64,000 bases of DNA from Myotis daubentonii (GCF_963259705.1 NC_081840.1:146665549-146729548); one strand, 5' to 3'; shown: positions 1 through 12,805, counted from the stretch's first letter. The notes: generated by a model from the letters alone, not told the origin. Made by a program: numbers and translations.

Positions 1-441
1 ATAGGACATATTGATAACACATATGGAGTGGCAGTTAAATGCACTCTGGTGGATAGAGGAATTCAATAAAAAACAAAAAAATGAGGTTTGCCATGGAGCT
101 TGAAAAACCAAGCAACTATCTTAGGTTTCCCATAGCCCTGACTAGTTACAGCCATTGTTAATACATCTTAGTTTCTCTGATTTAGAAGCAGACTGTTGGC
201 ATGTTACAAGGGCATCAGGATAGCAAGTCTGGCAATGAGAGATCATTTTTGCAAAAGCAAATGGACTTTGTGCACAGGTACCACAATCTTTATAGACTTT
301 GTTTTGCATGTTAATCAGTAGGGCATTCCCTGATAGTCGGGTTCAATGGTTTTCCTGTGAGCCTCATTTTTTATGACAGCAACATTTTATGCAAGGACAT
401 AACAGACTTTCAGGAATGTCACACACTTTCTGAATCACTTA

Positions 442-778
442 TCCTATCGAATAAAGATGGAATATGCAAGTTGACTGTCACTTTGTGACAAAGATGGAAG
501 AGCCCTCAGCCAATAAGGAGGGAATATGCAAATTGACACGGCAAAGTTGGTGGCGGCTGGGCCTGGATGCTTGCGTCATTGCCATTGTGATGACGCAGGC
601 ATTCCTCCCTGCCCCAGCCGTTCCGGGCCTCTGGGAAGCAAGCAAATGCGGAAAGGTGGCTCTGGGCCGGAGTGAAGGTGGAAAGGCGGCTCCAGGCCAG
701 AGCAGAGCGGAGGTGGTGCCAGCAGCCAGGGGAAGGAAGGCCTATTCTTGCATGAATCTTCATGCATTGGGCCTCTAG
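442..778 (+). mobile_element. Non-autonomous Helitron (HeliBat type), complete
   Basis: The element starts TCCTATCGAATAAAG directly after an A and ends GGGCCTCTAG directly before a T, which is the A^T target expected of Helitrons. A short palindrome built on TGCATGAAT/ATTCATGCA (imperfect here) lies just before the CTAG end, as in the family's 3' hairpin. The interior is GC-rich, unlike the AT-rich flanks. It carries no Rep/helicase coding, so it must have been moved by an autonomous relative. The open frames inside it are by-products of GC content and not genes. Confidence 0.85.
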
Positions 779-1906
779 TAACATATATATTTATGTGACA
801 AAACATTATGAACAAACAGATATAAACAAACAGCTTTAAAGAATTAAGATTGACTTGTGGAAGACAATAAAACCCTTAGCAATTTAGACATTTAACTAAA
901 TAGCAACACAGATTATTATACAACATAACTTTATTATTTGACCAAAGTAACAATAAAATGTTTTAAAGTCAAATATAGGTGGTTAGCTCCTACTATTAAG
1001 AATATTCAGCTTTCTTAAGTAATCAAAGACCTAATTAAGACGTCATTAAATACAGAAAATTATTTTGATAAAACAGAATCTTTGTTTTCTTGGCAGAAAA
1101 TTTGAAAACAACAACAACAAGAAACAAACATACCTTTTATAATCTTTTACCAGGAGCAGACTGGCAGTACAAAAATACTGTCACCTTTTTGCCCATGGAA
1201 GAAAATTAACTTCTAGTTTATGTTTAGTTTAGCTTAATTTTTAAAACCCTTATAAAAACAATTCAAATTTATGTAGCTTAATTACACGAGGTAAAATTAT
1301 CTTTCTCTCTTTCCATTCTGAAAAAACCAAGACAAAGTTATTTTCATTGTTCTTAATGGAAACACATCTCCATATCTGAAAACTCTTTTTTAGGCCAAAA
1401 CATAACTTACTATTCTTGTATAAAGAGTTGTTGCTTTTTTATTTTTAGTAGTTTTAATTACATGTATACGAATTGAGGATCTTTAAAACCTTAATTTCTA
1501 GAGAAAACTAACAAGTAAGCAATTGCGGACTATCTGTTACATCAATACTCTTATGAATACATCTCATAATTTCTAGAAATGCATGCTTTTTCACAGTACA
1601 ATCTTTCATTGTAGCACTATTATTTACTACATTATTATTTACTACAATTTACTACATTTATAATGTAGCATTGTTATTTACTAACAAACTTAAATTTACT
1701 AGTATCTTTCAGCTTCTCTGTAATAAGAAACCAAAAGTAGATAAACTTATGTTTCATATTAAAGTTTTATTATTTTATCTTGATTAGAAATAATCTGGGT
1801 ATTCAATAGTTTCCAGGATGTTTTTAATTCAGCAAAACTCTAAGGTTTCAATTTAGCAAAAATTTGGGGAAACTATTTTTAAGTACTTATACCACACATT
1901 TAAATA
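779..1906. other. AT-rich stretch, no gene recognised
   Basis: About 1.1 kb of AT-rich DNA between two Helitrons, with no open frame of note. Around 1620-1690 there is local repetition of a 'ttactacattta' motif. It may be old degraded repeat DNA, but I could not assign a family. Confidence 0.5.
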
Positions 1907-2256
1907 CTAGAAGCCTGGTGCATGAGATTTATACACTGCATGGGGCTGGTCCCTCAGCCCGACCTGCGCCCTCTCACAGTCTCGGACCCCTCGGGAGATG
2001 CCCACCTGCTGGCTTAGGCCCGATCCCCCTCAGGATCCCTCTCTCAGACCAGGGCTCTTGCAGTCCAGGACCCCTAGGTCCTTACCACACAACTGCGGCG
2101 GAGGTGGGAAAGGCTCCCGCCACTGCCACTGCGCTCACTAGCCATGAGCCTGGCTTCTGGGTTGTGCATCTGCCCCCCTGGTGGTCAGTGTGTGTCATAG
2201 CTACCGGTCTTTCCTACCTTTGGTCAATTTGCATATTAGGCTTTTATTATATAGGA
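1907..2256 (-). mobile_element. Non-autonomous Helitron (HeliBat type), complete
   Basis: Read on the minus strand it begins TCCTATATAATAAAAGCC (2256 downward), preceded by A. It ends in CTAG (1910-1907) followed by T. The 3' hairpin region (1915-1950) is degraded. Near the 5' end it has the subfamily block resembling 'CTGACCACCAGGGGG' (2175-2200). Confidence 0.88.
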
Positions 2257-3629
2257 TCGCTAAAAAGCTTAACCTAAAAGCCTTTTATTCTGCTCACATT
2301 CACTTAATTTACTTGTTTTTAGGATTATATCCAGATTACCTACAAATTATTAGATATGAGACAATATCAGTCATCATCTTAAATTATTTTTCTGACTGAG
2401 AAATTTTGCAACAGAAATAACATGAACTTACTTTAAAATAAAAGTATTATGTTTATTTCTAATAGCTACAAATATGCTGACTGGCAGACCCTGAGCAAGG
2501 GATGAAAAGATGGCTCTGTCACACATTTCTGTGAAAGAGAGGGCTAAGGGACTACTTGGCTATCACTGCCAAATAGCCCTGTTAGCTTGTCTCCTTTGGC
2601 TTTTATTGTCATAACAGCTTGAACTAAAATTAATTTCCAGATACAATCAGCAGGGTAAATATCCTTGAGAAAGTATATGCTTCTGTAAGGTCGGGTCTTT
2701 AAAGACTAAACATAGAGATTCCTGCAAAACACCCGGGGGATCAGACTTGTTTGGAAAAGTCAAGGTAGGGGCTGTTGCCTTAGGCAAGGTCCCCTCAGAG
2801 GCCCCGGACCTTTTGGAGATCCTCCTTACAAACATTCCAACCAGTCCTGTGCTTCCCCACACATAAAGCCTGTTTACGCATTCCAATTTTCATCATCCTA
2901 TCAATTCTTACATTTGTGTATTCTTGTAACCTAATGGTAGCATGAATAACACAGGTTTCAGGTTCAATCCCTGGTAGGACTCTCTAAAATCAATTAAAAA
3001 TATTAATTGTTCCATGAGCCATGGCTTTCTCAATGGGTTTTGTATTAAGGAGTCCTGGAAACTTCTGTTCTCCACCCTCTGTCCATTTTACCCATTCAGG
3101 TGCGGAAGCTTTGGAGGAACCTTATCCCTGTTGTCAATATTAACCTCATTAATCAGCCTGACTGCTTCCCCAAGCAATTGATGGTCAGTTTTCTCATTAC
3201 AATCCCTCCACAACAGCTTTTCAAATTTCTCCAGATTTGGGTAAATAGAGTATACCCAACATTACTTTAATGTTGAGGAACCAGCAGGGGGTCACTTTGG
3301 CCCATCCAGCTTTTAGTAGTGCTGTATTAAAACTTTTGTTTTAACTCCATCAATGCCCATTTTGTTTATCCCAATTTTTAAATAACCGTCTAAAGATTTC
3401 CATTTAGTCTGGATAAGTCCTGATACTCTCTTTTCTGTTTTTCTCTTTGTTTCACCTCTGTCAGTATTTGCTTTATTTACAAATTTCTTAATAATATTTT
3501 TAAATTTTCTATCTGAAACAAAGGCATGGAAACATGGAACAGACTAACAGCTGTCAGAGGGGAAGGGGGTTGGGGTGCTGAATGAAAGAAGTTGAAGGGT
3601 TTATGCAAAATTATATATATGTGTATATA
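2257..3629. other. Unclassified interspersed DNA, no intact gene
   Basis: Moderately AT-rich sequence without a convincing reading frame. Its composition between 2.5 and 3.5 kb differs from its surroundings, so it may be a decayed retroelement, but no protein motif can be read on either strand. At 2936-2985 a short tRNA-like B-box (ggttcaatccc) suggests a decayed tRNA-derived SINE head. Confidence 0.35.
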
Positions 3630-4267
3630 TCAACACTAATAAAAAAGAAAAATGGTAATTGGCGTACGAGCTACCCTTTTCATTGGCTAATCAGGGCTAT
3701 ATGCAAATTAACTGCCAACTAAGATTGGCAGTTAACTGCCAACAAGATGGCGGTTAATTTGCATATGTAGGCACAATGCAGGGAGGCAAAAGGGAAAGCG
3801 GGAAGAAGCCCCCTGCCACTGACAGTGATCGGAAACCCAGGGGGGAGCTAAGAGCTGGGGGGCAGGGCAAAAGCGGCCCTGGGGCTGCCTTTGCCCTGCC
3901 CCCCAGCCATGATCGGAGAATCAGGCGCCTTTGCCGCCCTGGCCAGTGATAGCAGGAAGTAGGGGTGGAGCCAGCGATGGGAGCTGGGCATGGTCGAAGC
4001 TGGCAGTCCCAGGAGCTAGGGGCCCCTTGCCTGGGCCTAAAGCGGAGCCCACAATCGTGGGGCCGCTGCAGCTGCGGATCCCCGCTGCCCGGGCCGGACG
4101 CCTCAGCCAGAGGCGTCAGGCCTCGGCAAGGGGCCGATCCTGCGATTGGAGGGTGATGGTGGTCAATGCCTGAGGGCTCCCAGTATGTGAGAAGGGGCAG
4201 GCTGGGCTGAGGGACACTCCCCCCCCCACACACACCCAGTGCACGAATTTCGTGCACCGGGCCCCTA

Positions 4268-4268
<1 letters not shown>
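3630..4268 (+). mobile_element. Helitron (HeliBat type), complete, about 640 bp
   Basis: Starts TCAACACTAATAAAAAAG after A3629. It ends with the hairpin GTGCACGAATTTCGTGCAC, then GGGCCCCTAG, before T4269. Its first about 130 bases match the 5' end of the long minus-strand element at 24743 downward (the same 'ATGGTAATTGGCGTACGA' and 'ACTGCCAACTAAGATTGGCA' blocks), so the two are one subfamily. No transposase coding is present. Confidence 0.9.

Positions 4269-4319
<51 letters not shown>
4269..4319. repeat. (TA)n microsatellite abutting a Helitron 3' end
   Basis: About 25 TA units begin at the base after the Helitron's CTAG terminus. The target T seems to have been the first unit. Confidence 0.95.
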
Positions 4320-4322
<3 letters not shown>

Positions 4323-7300
4323 CTGACACAACAGTGTGGCAATACCCAGAGGGAAAGGGGGGTGGGAGCTAGGTGAAGGTGGGATAAATGTAGACAGAAA
4401 GGAACTTTGCTTTGGGCAGTGGCCGCAGGATGCAGTGTGCAGATGTTCATTTACTGGTCTATTGTATGTTTCAAGTGTACAACTCGACATCACCCCAATA
4501 AATTCAATTTTAATAAAGGCATAAAAAGAAAACATATTAAATAAAAATTAAAATTTCTACGTTTTTGGAAGAGTCCCTTGGTTCTCCCCTAGACTTCTCA
4601 TTCTCATGCTAACTGACCTAAATTTAGTAAGTCTTCACAAACTGGGCTTTTTGTATTGTCTTCTTAAGGCAATTCTTCAGGCTCAACCTTATATTTTTTG
4701 TATCCACTTTTTAAAATTTGGTCTTTTCATAGGTACCAATAAAACATCTGTATAATGAGAAATCTCTAATTTTTTTTTCCATTTTTAAAGTTTTTCTAAT
4801 TCAGGAGATTTATCATCTGTCCACTGATAGTAGGATCTATAATGATTCAAACCAATAAGCATTTTTATGCCTTAACCAAGTGTCACATAAGAATATAAAA
4901 GGAAAGCAGCTTTCACAAGATCCAAAAAGTTACACCCAGAATACCCTAAAACAGCAAAAAGACTTTTGTTGCTATTGGTTGTTAAGCAATGAAGATTGAG
5001 ACAATAAAACCCTTTATGGATTGGGAACCCTTATGATAAATTCCCCTGAGAGCTGGCACAGTTGTACAAAAAGACAAAGTGATGCCAGTTGTACTTACTT
5101 GCTACAGCTGACCAATCACTAGCAGACCTACTGGAAGTGGTTGTCTAGAATCCCCACTCTATTTGCCCTGCCATATTGACCTGTCAAAAAAAAAAAAAAA
5201 AAAAGGTTACCTCTGCTAATAACTCTTATCATGGGCAGGACCCTTAATCTAAATTCTTCAAGGGAGAAGTAAAAGTTTCTCTTACACCCACAAGGTCTTG
5301 AATGCCTTTAGCTCAAAATAAACCACATGCTAAAGTAGCATATCTTGAGATTCTTGTTATGAACCTCTTTATAGTCATTTCAGATACTTCTCTTCTGCTG
5401 TCATGTCCTAGATTCTACCTCTGCAGGGTTTTGTTTAGTCCCCCTGAGATTGTGGAGACTACTGGGTGTTTCAGATGATAAGTCTTATATAGTTTTTCTG
5501 CTAATATATTAATTTTGACAAATTTAAAATAATGTAAGTTTAACTTTGCTTCCCTCGGTCATGTACTCTCAAAGTCCAAAATAACATATTTTTGCCAGCA
5601 TAAATCAGCAAATTCTTGCCATTCTTTTGGTTTGTCACTGTTTTCTATACCAATTTAATCCTATATATGATACTCTTGGGCATTCTGGAGTCTGGTTCTG
5701 TTTACTGGTCTATTAACAATGGGCTAAGTCGTGAGAGGGAATTACTAGCTACCTCTTATAAGAGAGCTTCCTCAGGCAAGTAAATAGTGTTTTGTTTTGT
5801 TTTTAAACAAGTAAGGAAGAGAAACTTTCAAAGAATAAAAAGAACTACCTTAGGCAATGGCAGTCATTGGGGAGTGCTTCACAGGAGAGGGTGGATGATT
5901 CATTCCTTCCTTTTGTAGTTATTATTTTTAGTAGCCAGAGTACTATCTTTGTGATCATTGCCTTATGGCCAAAAACACAAACAAAAAATTAAGTTGTTTT
6001 TTACTAAACTACAGAATCAACTGAATTCTTATTCTTTCATGAGCATCAGTTCATTCTTTAAGGGAGTAATTTTGGGTTTTAAGCTTGTCATTCTTTTGCT
6101 ATATAATGGAAATCAGCCACACCACCATAGGGTGTTTGAATTCCTCATAATCTTCAAAATATTTTATGATGCAAATAACCTACTCTCAGTGAGATGCTGT
6201 TCTAGATGAGACTAAGTAAGTATTTTAATTGGCAATTTTTCTCATAAGACTCCAAAGTTTCTATCCTGTAATACAATAAATATATGTATGTATCTATTTC
6301 TATCTCTCTAAAATTATTTTCCTAAAAATGAAAGTATTTCTGAGAATATTAATAACCTCATGTTGATATACTAGAGTCAGATAGTACATTTACTTTATTT
6401 TCTAATACTGTGCTATGTCTTTCACATTTTCAGTAAAAAGAGGATTGGGTTAGTTAATTTAACTAACTGTTAGTATCAGGGACTACCATGGATGAAAAGA
6501 AATATTTCATTTTAGCCCTGGAGAAACCAAGAAGCATCTGTCCAATTGCACTTGTTATCTTTGGCTAGGGACTTATAATTGCTCTCACATCCCAGGATCT
6601 CACATCTCACACCAGACAGGAACCAGGTGTGAGAGACATGTGTTAACTCTCTGTTAACCAGGGACTCTGTTATAGGTGCTAATGTGAGAGATATTAGAGC
6701 ACAGATTCCTGAGGAAGTCTGAAGAGAGTCTGGAGAAATAATTTTACCCTAGTGCTTGCTTCCAGGAAAGACTCACAAGCTATCTGAGATACCAGAAAAA
6801 AATTATCAGGAAGAACAACTACTTCATCTTCATACAAATTCTAATGCTCTTAATTACATGGCAAAAGAACAATATTGAGTACGACTTTTTCAGTTGAAGA
6901 GGAAAACATTATTTGATGAATATATAATCAGTGATTATTTTTTGAGAGCTTAATTGATCCAGGCTTCATGTTTGATGTTCAATCTTTACTCTCTAGTTCA
7001 AGAGGCATGATAAAATAAGAAACTATTTTTATGATGATTCATTTTTGCTACAATATGTACATTTAAAAACCATAAAGAAAAAATAAGGCTGATTTGACTA
7101 GAGACTAGTGAAATGGTAGAGGGCCAAATAGAAATCAGGCAGCAAATCTAATACATATGAGTTATAAAAATAAATAGAAACATGAAATAGAATTCATTTC
7201 TAGTTCACATAATTTTGAGTAGGCTATGTGCTTTTAGAAAGATTATAGTGCATTTATCTAAGACAGACGCCATATAGGAAAAATGCTTAGTTGCAGAAAG

Positions 7301-8304
7301 ATACAGACATTAGAGTCAGCTGCACCTAAGTTAACATAATATTTCTTCCACTTAATTATCTTGTGTGACTTTGGATATACTGTTTCTAAAATCTCAGAGA
7401 CAGTTATATGATGGGGTTAAAATCTTAATAGCAATAAAGATTAAGAGTGATAAAACATAGAAAGCATTTAGCACTCCATAAATGTTAGTTCACTTTATCA
7501 CTTTAACCAGTATAAAAGAATGTCCATGGAATAATTTTGAGATGGAAAAGTGGGAGAGCAGGACATTGTCACTCAGGCAAAAATAATGAAATTTTATAGG
7601 GAAACTATATAATGAGGTTTTAAAATGAGCCCAGGAGTTGATAAGATCCTACTGAAAGCATAGACTTTATCTCATTCATTTCTTTGTTTTACCAGGACCT
7701 GGATCAGAATTTGTACAAGGTGAGTGCTCAGTAAAACTAGACGCTTAATGAATGTCAAAAACTATTTTAAGATTGAAGTTTGACCACACTTGTTAAATGA
7801 CTGCTGCTTCACTTATGATTGGGTGGCTTGTAGCAATCTAACTAGTTCACTAAGGATCAAAAGAAAGGTCAGAGATGGATTCCATAGAAATAAATAGATT
7901 TTATGTATAATCATATATATTCATTTTTGAGGTATCAGGAAATGGCTTAGGCAGCCAACCATTTAAAAGCCTACTTTTGAGAAATTCTGGAATGGCATTG
8001 AGGTGAGCCCAATATTCTGTATGCATTTGTCAACTTTAAGAACAGTAAAGAGACCCAGAAACTGACAGATGATGGCTGCTCAGAGGCCAGCAGAGTTTTC
8101 AGCAATGTCATGGCCTAAAAAGACAAAACTGGAATGAGGAGGCTTTCAAGGCAGCCAAGGCTTGAGGGCCTGGGGATCTGGAGTGACCCAACATTCAACA
8201 CTAGTTTTAAGTTCCATAGAAAGAGAAGCTAAAAGTCAAACAGAAAGTACTAGTAGCTGAAAGGCAGACCTGAGTTTGTTTTTTTTTCTTCATAATCCTC
8301 ACTC
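4320..8304. other. 4 kb AT-rich region without recognised gene
   Basis: No supported gene. It contains a homopolymer A run at 5186-5204 and scattered short open frames with no recognisable motif. Around 6590-6720 there is a locally repetitive 'gtgagagaca/gtgagagata' stretch. Much of it is probably decayed repeat DNA that I cannot classify by eye. Confidence 0.5.
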
Positions 8305-8493
8305 ATTGATTTTTTTTTTTTTTTTGAGAGAGAGAGAGAGGAAAAGAGATAGGAAGAAAGAAACATCCATTGGTTGCCTCCCATACATGAGGGTGGAACC
8401 TGAAAACTAGGTATGTGCCCTGATCGGGAATTAAACCTGCAACCTTTGGTGTACCAGACAATGCTCTAACCAACTGAGCAACCCAACCAGGGC
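8305..8493 (-). mobile_element. VES-type tRNA-derived SINE
   Basis: On the minus strand it opens 'gccctggttgggttgctcag', a tRNA-like head with a B-box region, passes through the GTGCAGGAGG-like middle and ends in a purine/pyrimidine-rich tail (gagaga tract and T run on the plus strand). This is the pol III SINE family typical of vespertilionid bats. It is divergent, so old. Confidence 0.8.
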
Positions 8494-9376
8494 AGGTAGA
8501 GCCTAGATTTTTTGCCATCCTGGAAAAACAAAAAATTGAATTTAAGACCACTCAAAAGGGAGGAAGCACTCAAGGTTCTCATTTACAAATCATGGAGCAC
8601 TATGTCCTAGGAGACACCTCAAATGTAGACTGAGTCCTACGGGGAGTATTGCTGAACCCCAATTAGCTTGGCATTTGGTTGGATTGCTCATGTCTCCTTT
8701 CTATCTGCCTTCAAGTGAAAGAGCGAATTCACTATTAGGGGAGATAAGCTCATACAGTTTCTCATACAAAATATTTGATCTTCAATTAAAAAAATTACCA
8801 ATGAAACTCAAAGCAGAATGAAGAGGAAAAAAGACACTAGAAAGAAACCTACAGTTTACCCAAATGCTGAGTTATCAGATATAGACTTTTTAACAAATGG
8901 ATTTTTATTTTTAAAAATAGATGAAATATGACAAATTTTATAAGAGAACTAGAAAATGAGGAAAACATTACAGAACTGAAAAATACCTACATTGACAATA
9001 ATGTATGAGTTTAATGGCACAGGGTACACAGTGAAGAAAGAGTTGGTGGACTGGAAGCTTACTCCGTATACTGCTGGTGCCCAGTGCAGATCTCTCCAAG
9101 GCTGGTTCTCCTGTCCCTCATCTCCTATGAGCGTTTGCTGCTACTAGTTCACAGCTAAACCCTTCTCTAGAGAAATGCTCAGAACCATACCACCCAGAGC
9201 ATGCTGGGGGCATATCTCTTCTCTGAGGGTGACCTACAGTCAATGCTTTTTCTTTTTTTGGGGTAAGAAACATATAACATGAAGTCTACGTTCTTTAAAA
9301 ATACAACCAACAATGGATGGGTATGGTGATGTAAAATCCTTAACTGCCTAAGGCTAGACTGTTCCTAATCCTGTCT
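8494..9376. other. Unclassified DNA, no gene seen
   Basis: AT-rich, with no coding signal. I see no repeat family I can name. Confidence 0.4.
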
Positions 9377-9377
9377 T

Positions 9378-9450
<73 letters not shown>

Positions 9451-9625
9451 ATTTAGTGATTTCAGAGAGTAAGGGAGAGGTAGAGAGACAGAAACATCAA
9501 TGATGAAAGAGAATAATTGATTGACCGTCTCCCGCACACCCCCACACTAGGGATCAAGCCTGCAACCCTGGCAGGTGTCCTCACCATGGGAATGATGCTC
9601 AACCACTAAGCCAAGATGGCCTGGC
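9377..9625 (-). mobile_element. VES-type SINE with expanded (TA)n tail
   Basis: Minus-strand copy: the tRNA-like head at 9625 downward ('gccaggccatcttggcttag'), a diverged B-box near 9550-9570, a body with the usual GGGAGACGG block, and then a tail in which an (AT) tract of about 70 bases (9379-9447) has grown. The microsatellite probably began in the AT-rich SINE tail. Confidence 0.8.
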
Positions 9626-10175
9626 GAAACCCAAGTCTTTGCTTATCTCCTCTAGGATTCTGCTTCTCTTTCTTCTTGCTGATTTCTTCCACAAAGCACT
9701 CTCAGAAAACCACTTGCTCTGCTTCTAGATTTCACTAATGGAGAAATTTGAGGAGATTAGGCTATCCGATAACACATAGGCTGAGATTCCTCTTTAAGGA
9801 AGCTATATATAAATTGAAGCACAGAACATATAAGATGGTTAATCCTGGCAGTTGGATAATGAGTGAAGAGGGTTAGGTGCTGACAAAGGAGATGAGGAAG
9901 AAGAAAATAAGTAGAGAAGGAATCAAGTAATTTTAGAGCATTTGTAACTGAGGTCAGTAAGGATGAAAAGAAAGTCGTTTTAATCCTATTTAATATTATC
10001 AAGAAGTGAGGGAGGAAAATAAATATCTGTAGAAGTACTGTACCACAAAAGTATGATGCAAACAATATTTATAATTTTAAATGTTCTAGGAGCCACATTA
10101 AAAATGTAGAAATAAATAGGTGAATTAAGTTTAATATTATACTTTATCTAATCTATCCATATAATTATTTAAAAA

Positions 10176-10854
10176 CTAGAGGCCCGGTGCACAAAAATTT
10201 GAGCACTCGGGGGGGGGAAGGGGGTCCCTCAGCCTGGCCTGTGCCCTCTTGCAGTCTGGGACCCCTTGGGAGATAACGACCTGCTGGCTTAGGCCTGCTC
10301 CTGGGTGGCAGAAGGCAGGCCCAATCCCTAGGTGCAGCCCCTGGTCGGGCTCAGAGCAGGTCTGATTGGGGGGTTGGGGCACTGTCCCCTGTCACTCACA
10401 GAGCAGGGCCCATCAGGGGTGTTGGGGCTCTGTACCCTGTCACACACAGAGCAGGGCCAATCAGGGGGTTGGGGCACTGCCCCCGTCACACACAGAGCAG
10501 GGCCCATCAGGGGGTTGGGGCGCCGCCACTCTCACACTCAGGGCAGGGCCGATGGGGAGGTTATGGCTCTACCCCATCACACACAGAGCAGGGCCCGTGG
10601 GGGCGGGGTTGGGGAGCTTCCCCCTATCAGGCACAGAGCAGGGCTGATCAGGGGGTTGGGGCGCCTTCCCCTGTCACGAACAGAGCCGCAGGGCTGATAG
10701 GGAGGTTGTGGCCCCACCCCCTGACACACACAGAGCCGCAGGGCGATCAGGGGGTTTGGGCGCTGCCCCCTGTCATGCTGATCCCGGTGCCGGGAGGCCT
10801 CATGGCTCCGCTGATCCTGGTGCTGGGAGGCATATTACCCTTTTACTATATAGA
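10176..10854 (-). mobile_element. Helitron (HeliBat type) with internal minisatellite; left member of an abutting pair
   Basis: The 3' terminus on the minus strand is CTAG (10179-10176) before T, with the hairpin region 'gtgcacaaaaatttgagcac' just inside. The 5' terminus on the minus strand is TTCTATATAGTAAAAGGG (10855 downward). The centre is a GC-rich tandem array. It directly abuts a second Helitron in the same orientation. Confidence 0.85.
10361..10780. repeat. About 60-bp minisatellite, 7-8 diverged units, inside a Helitron
   Basis: Units carry 'cacacacagagcagggcc' and 'atcagggggttggggc'. They differ from each other at several positions, so the array is not brand new. The long open frames across it in several phases come from the repeat and not from a gene. 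Confidence 0.85.
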
Positions 10855-11413
10855 ATAGAGGCCTGGTGCATGGTTGGGTGCCGGCTGGTTTGCCATGAAG
10901 GGTGTTCTGGATCAGGGTGGGGGTCCCCACTGGGGTGCCTGGCCAGCCTGGGTGAGGGGATGATGGCTGTTTGTAGCTGGTCACACACCCTTCAGGGTGA
11001 GGGTCCCCACTGGGGTGCCTGGCCAGTCTGGGTGAGGGGCTGAGGGCTGTTTTCAGGCTGTGGGTGACTGAAGCTCCCAACTGCTCCTTTTTTTCTTTTT
11101 TCTTTTTTTTTTTATTCTGGGCCAGCTTTAGCTTGAGGCTTGGCTCCAGCTCTTAGGCCTCCGCGGCTGAAAGTAGGTTTCTGGCCTTTGCTTACAATGT
11201 TGCGAATCTGCTGGCTGAAGTCCCGCGGTATCTGTTACAATGTTTCTTAAACTGCCTGCTCAGAGGCCTGCAGGGAACGTTGGTTTCCTTCGTCACTGAG
11301 GCAACCAAGCCTCATGTTAGTTTCAAGCTGCCTGTCTGCCGGCCGCCATCTTGGCTGACAGTTAATTTGCATATCTCGCTGATTAGCCAATGTTTCTCTT
11401 TTATTAGTGTAGA
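10855..11413 (-). mobile_element. Helitron (HeliBat type); right member of an abutting pair
   Basis: On the minus strand it starts TCTACACTAATAAAAGAG, preceded by A (T11414 on plus), and runs down to a degraded terminus 'ccaggcctctat' at 10855. The 5' part shares 'ATGCAAATTAACTG' and 'AAGATGGCGGCC' blocks with the elements at 24.7 and 26.8 kb. An internal direct repeat of 'gtccccactggggtgcctgg' occurs at 10922 and 11004. Confidence 0.85.
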
Positions 11414-12425
11414 TGAAATAGATATAAATGTATTAATGAGATACTTATATTGTTTATTATATTAAGTGTCTGATACCTTTTATTTCACACTTATAGCACC
11501 TTTTTATTTAAGACTAGCTACATTCCAAGTTTTCTGTAGGTACATGCAGCTATGCCTACCCTTTTAGACAATGCAGATCTAGACTAGGAAATATATATTC
11601 ATTAAATCTGATGGGAAGATTAGGAAGAAAGTTCTAAGAATATATAATTATGTATAAAGTTTCAGCTCAATTAATAAACTAGTTGTTGGAAAACTTATTT
11701 AGAAAAGGAGATATAATGAGTGCGAATTCTAAGAATAAGGAAATAAGTTCTCTGAGTGAGTAGAAAGAGGTAAAGTTTTCTTTGAAAGGGAAGGTAAATA
11801 GGAATTAGAGTGAAGTAAGAAAAAAAGAAGTTTTAGCCTTAATGTTTTAATTTATTCGCTGTATTTTTGGAGCCATAAGCCCTAAGAGAAACAACATATA
11901 AACAGAATGTTTGAAGAGAGACATGTTTAAGAAATAGTATGGACTATGAGCAAAATAATATATGAGAAAAAGAACAAACTTCCTGAACAAAGATTAAAAT
12001 AGAGGTGATAAAAAATCAAATTGAAAGGAAAAAGTATATTTGAAATTTGGGAAAATAGTAGATATTTGTTAAATTCTAGTAGCGATATCTGGTACATTTA
12101 GAAAACTTTTTAATTTGAAATAATGTTATACTTTCAGAAGAGTTGTAAAGGTAGTACAGCGTTTTCATATATGTCCTTCCCTCCTCTTCCCCTGTGCTGC
12201 ATTTTACAGAGCCATGGTACACTCATACAAAACTGAGAGGCTGGTAAGCGGTCACTGAAAATTGGGAGAAAAGTCAGAATAATTATAGGAAACTGGTCAG
12301 AAAGGAGGCTCTGAGAAGTGGAAATTTAGAAGAACACTTAGAACCAATCGACTGGATATAATCAGAAGGCTTAATTAAGCATTCAAAATACTTACCATGT
12401 GGATTTTGTATTTTTTGTTGTTCTT
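11414..12425. other. AT-rich stretch, no gene seen
   Basis: About 1 kb of purine-rich, AT-rich DNA without coding signal or a repeat family I can name. Confidence 0.45.
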
Positions 12426-12596
12426 AATCCTCACCTGAGGATATTTTTCCATTGATTTTTTAGAGAGAGGGAAAGACAGAGAGAAATACCAATGTGAGAG
12501 GAACACATTGATTGGTTGCCTTCTGCACGCTCCCTGGCCGCCCTTAGGTCCACAGGTCAACAATGCTCTATACACTGAGCCAAATGAGCTAGGGCT
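12426..12596 (-). mobile_element. VES-type SINE
   Basis: The minus-strand head is 'ccagccctagctcatttggc', followed by 'tcagtgtatagagcattg' (A-box region). The tail side on the plus strand is 'tttccattgattttttagag'. Its first 12 bases of head are copied in the inverted repeat arm that ends at 13315, which dates the inverted copying after this SINE. Confidence 0.85.
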
Positions 12597-12805
12597 GGAT
12601 TTTGTACTTTTATGGTTTAACTGTTTCTGTAAACAGATAGAGATGAAATTGGCCATAATGGCAGTAAGAAAACCACATTTTTTTTCTTTTTTATAGAAAG
12701 TTAAAGCAAAAAGCAATCTAGTTATTTTAATTCTGCAGATGCATTGAGATTATGATCTCTTTTATTATTATTACTAGTGGCTCGGTGCATGAAATTTGTG
12801 CATGG
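12585..12805. repeat. Left arm of a 221-bp inverted repeat
   Basis: It pairs with 13095-13315: each base n matches the complement of base 25900-n, with only a few mismatches. The arm holds the first bases of a VES head, about 175 bp of host DNA, and the Helitron 3' terminus with its hairpin. The spacer is 289 bp. Confidence 0.9.

Noticed and set aside
2936..2985. tRNA gene candidate with a B-box-like ggttcaatccc
   Set aside because: No cloverleaf can be formed and the A-box is poor; more likely a decayed SINE head.
2600..3550. Retroviral gag/pol remnant
   Set aside because: Composition suggested a retroelement but no protein motif could be read in any frame.
10361..10780. CRISPR-like array
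   Set aside because: Units are contiguous and diverged with no unique spacers; eukaryotic minisatellite.
10332..10858. Overlapping open frames with repeated Arg/Gly/Pro-rich peptide
   Set aside because: Produced by a 60-bp minisatellite inside a Helitron; open in several phases at once.
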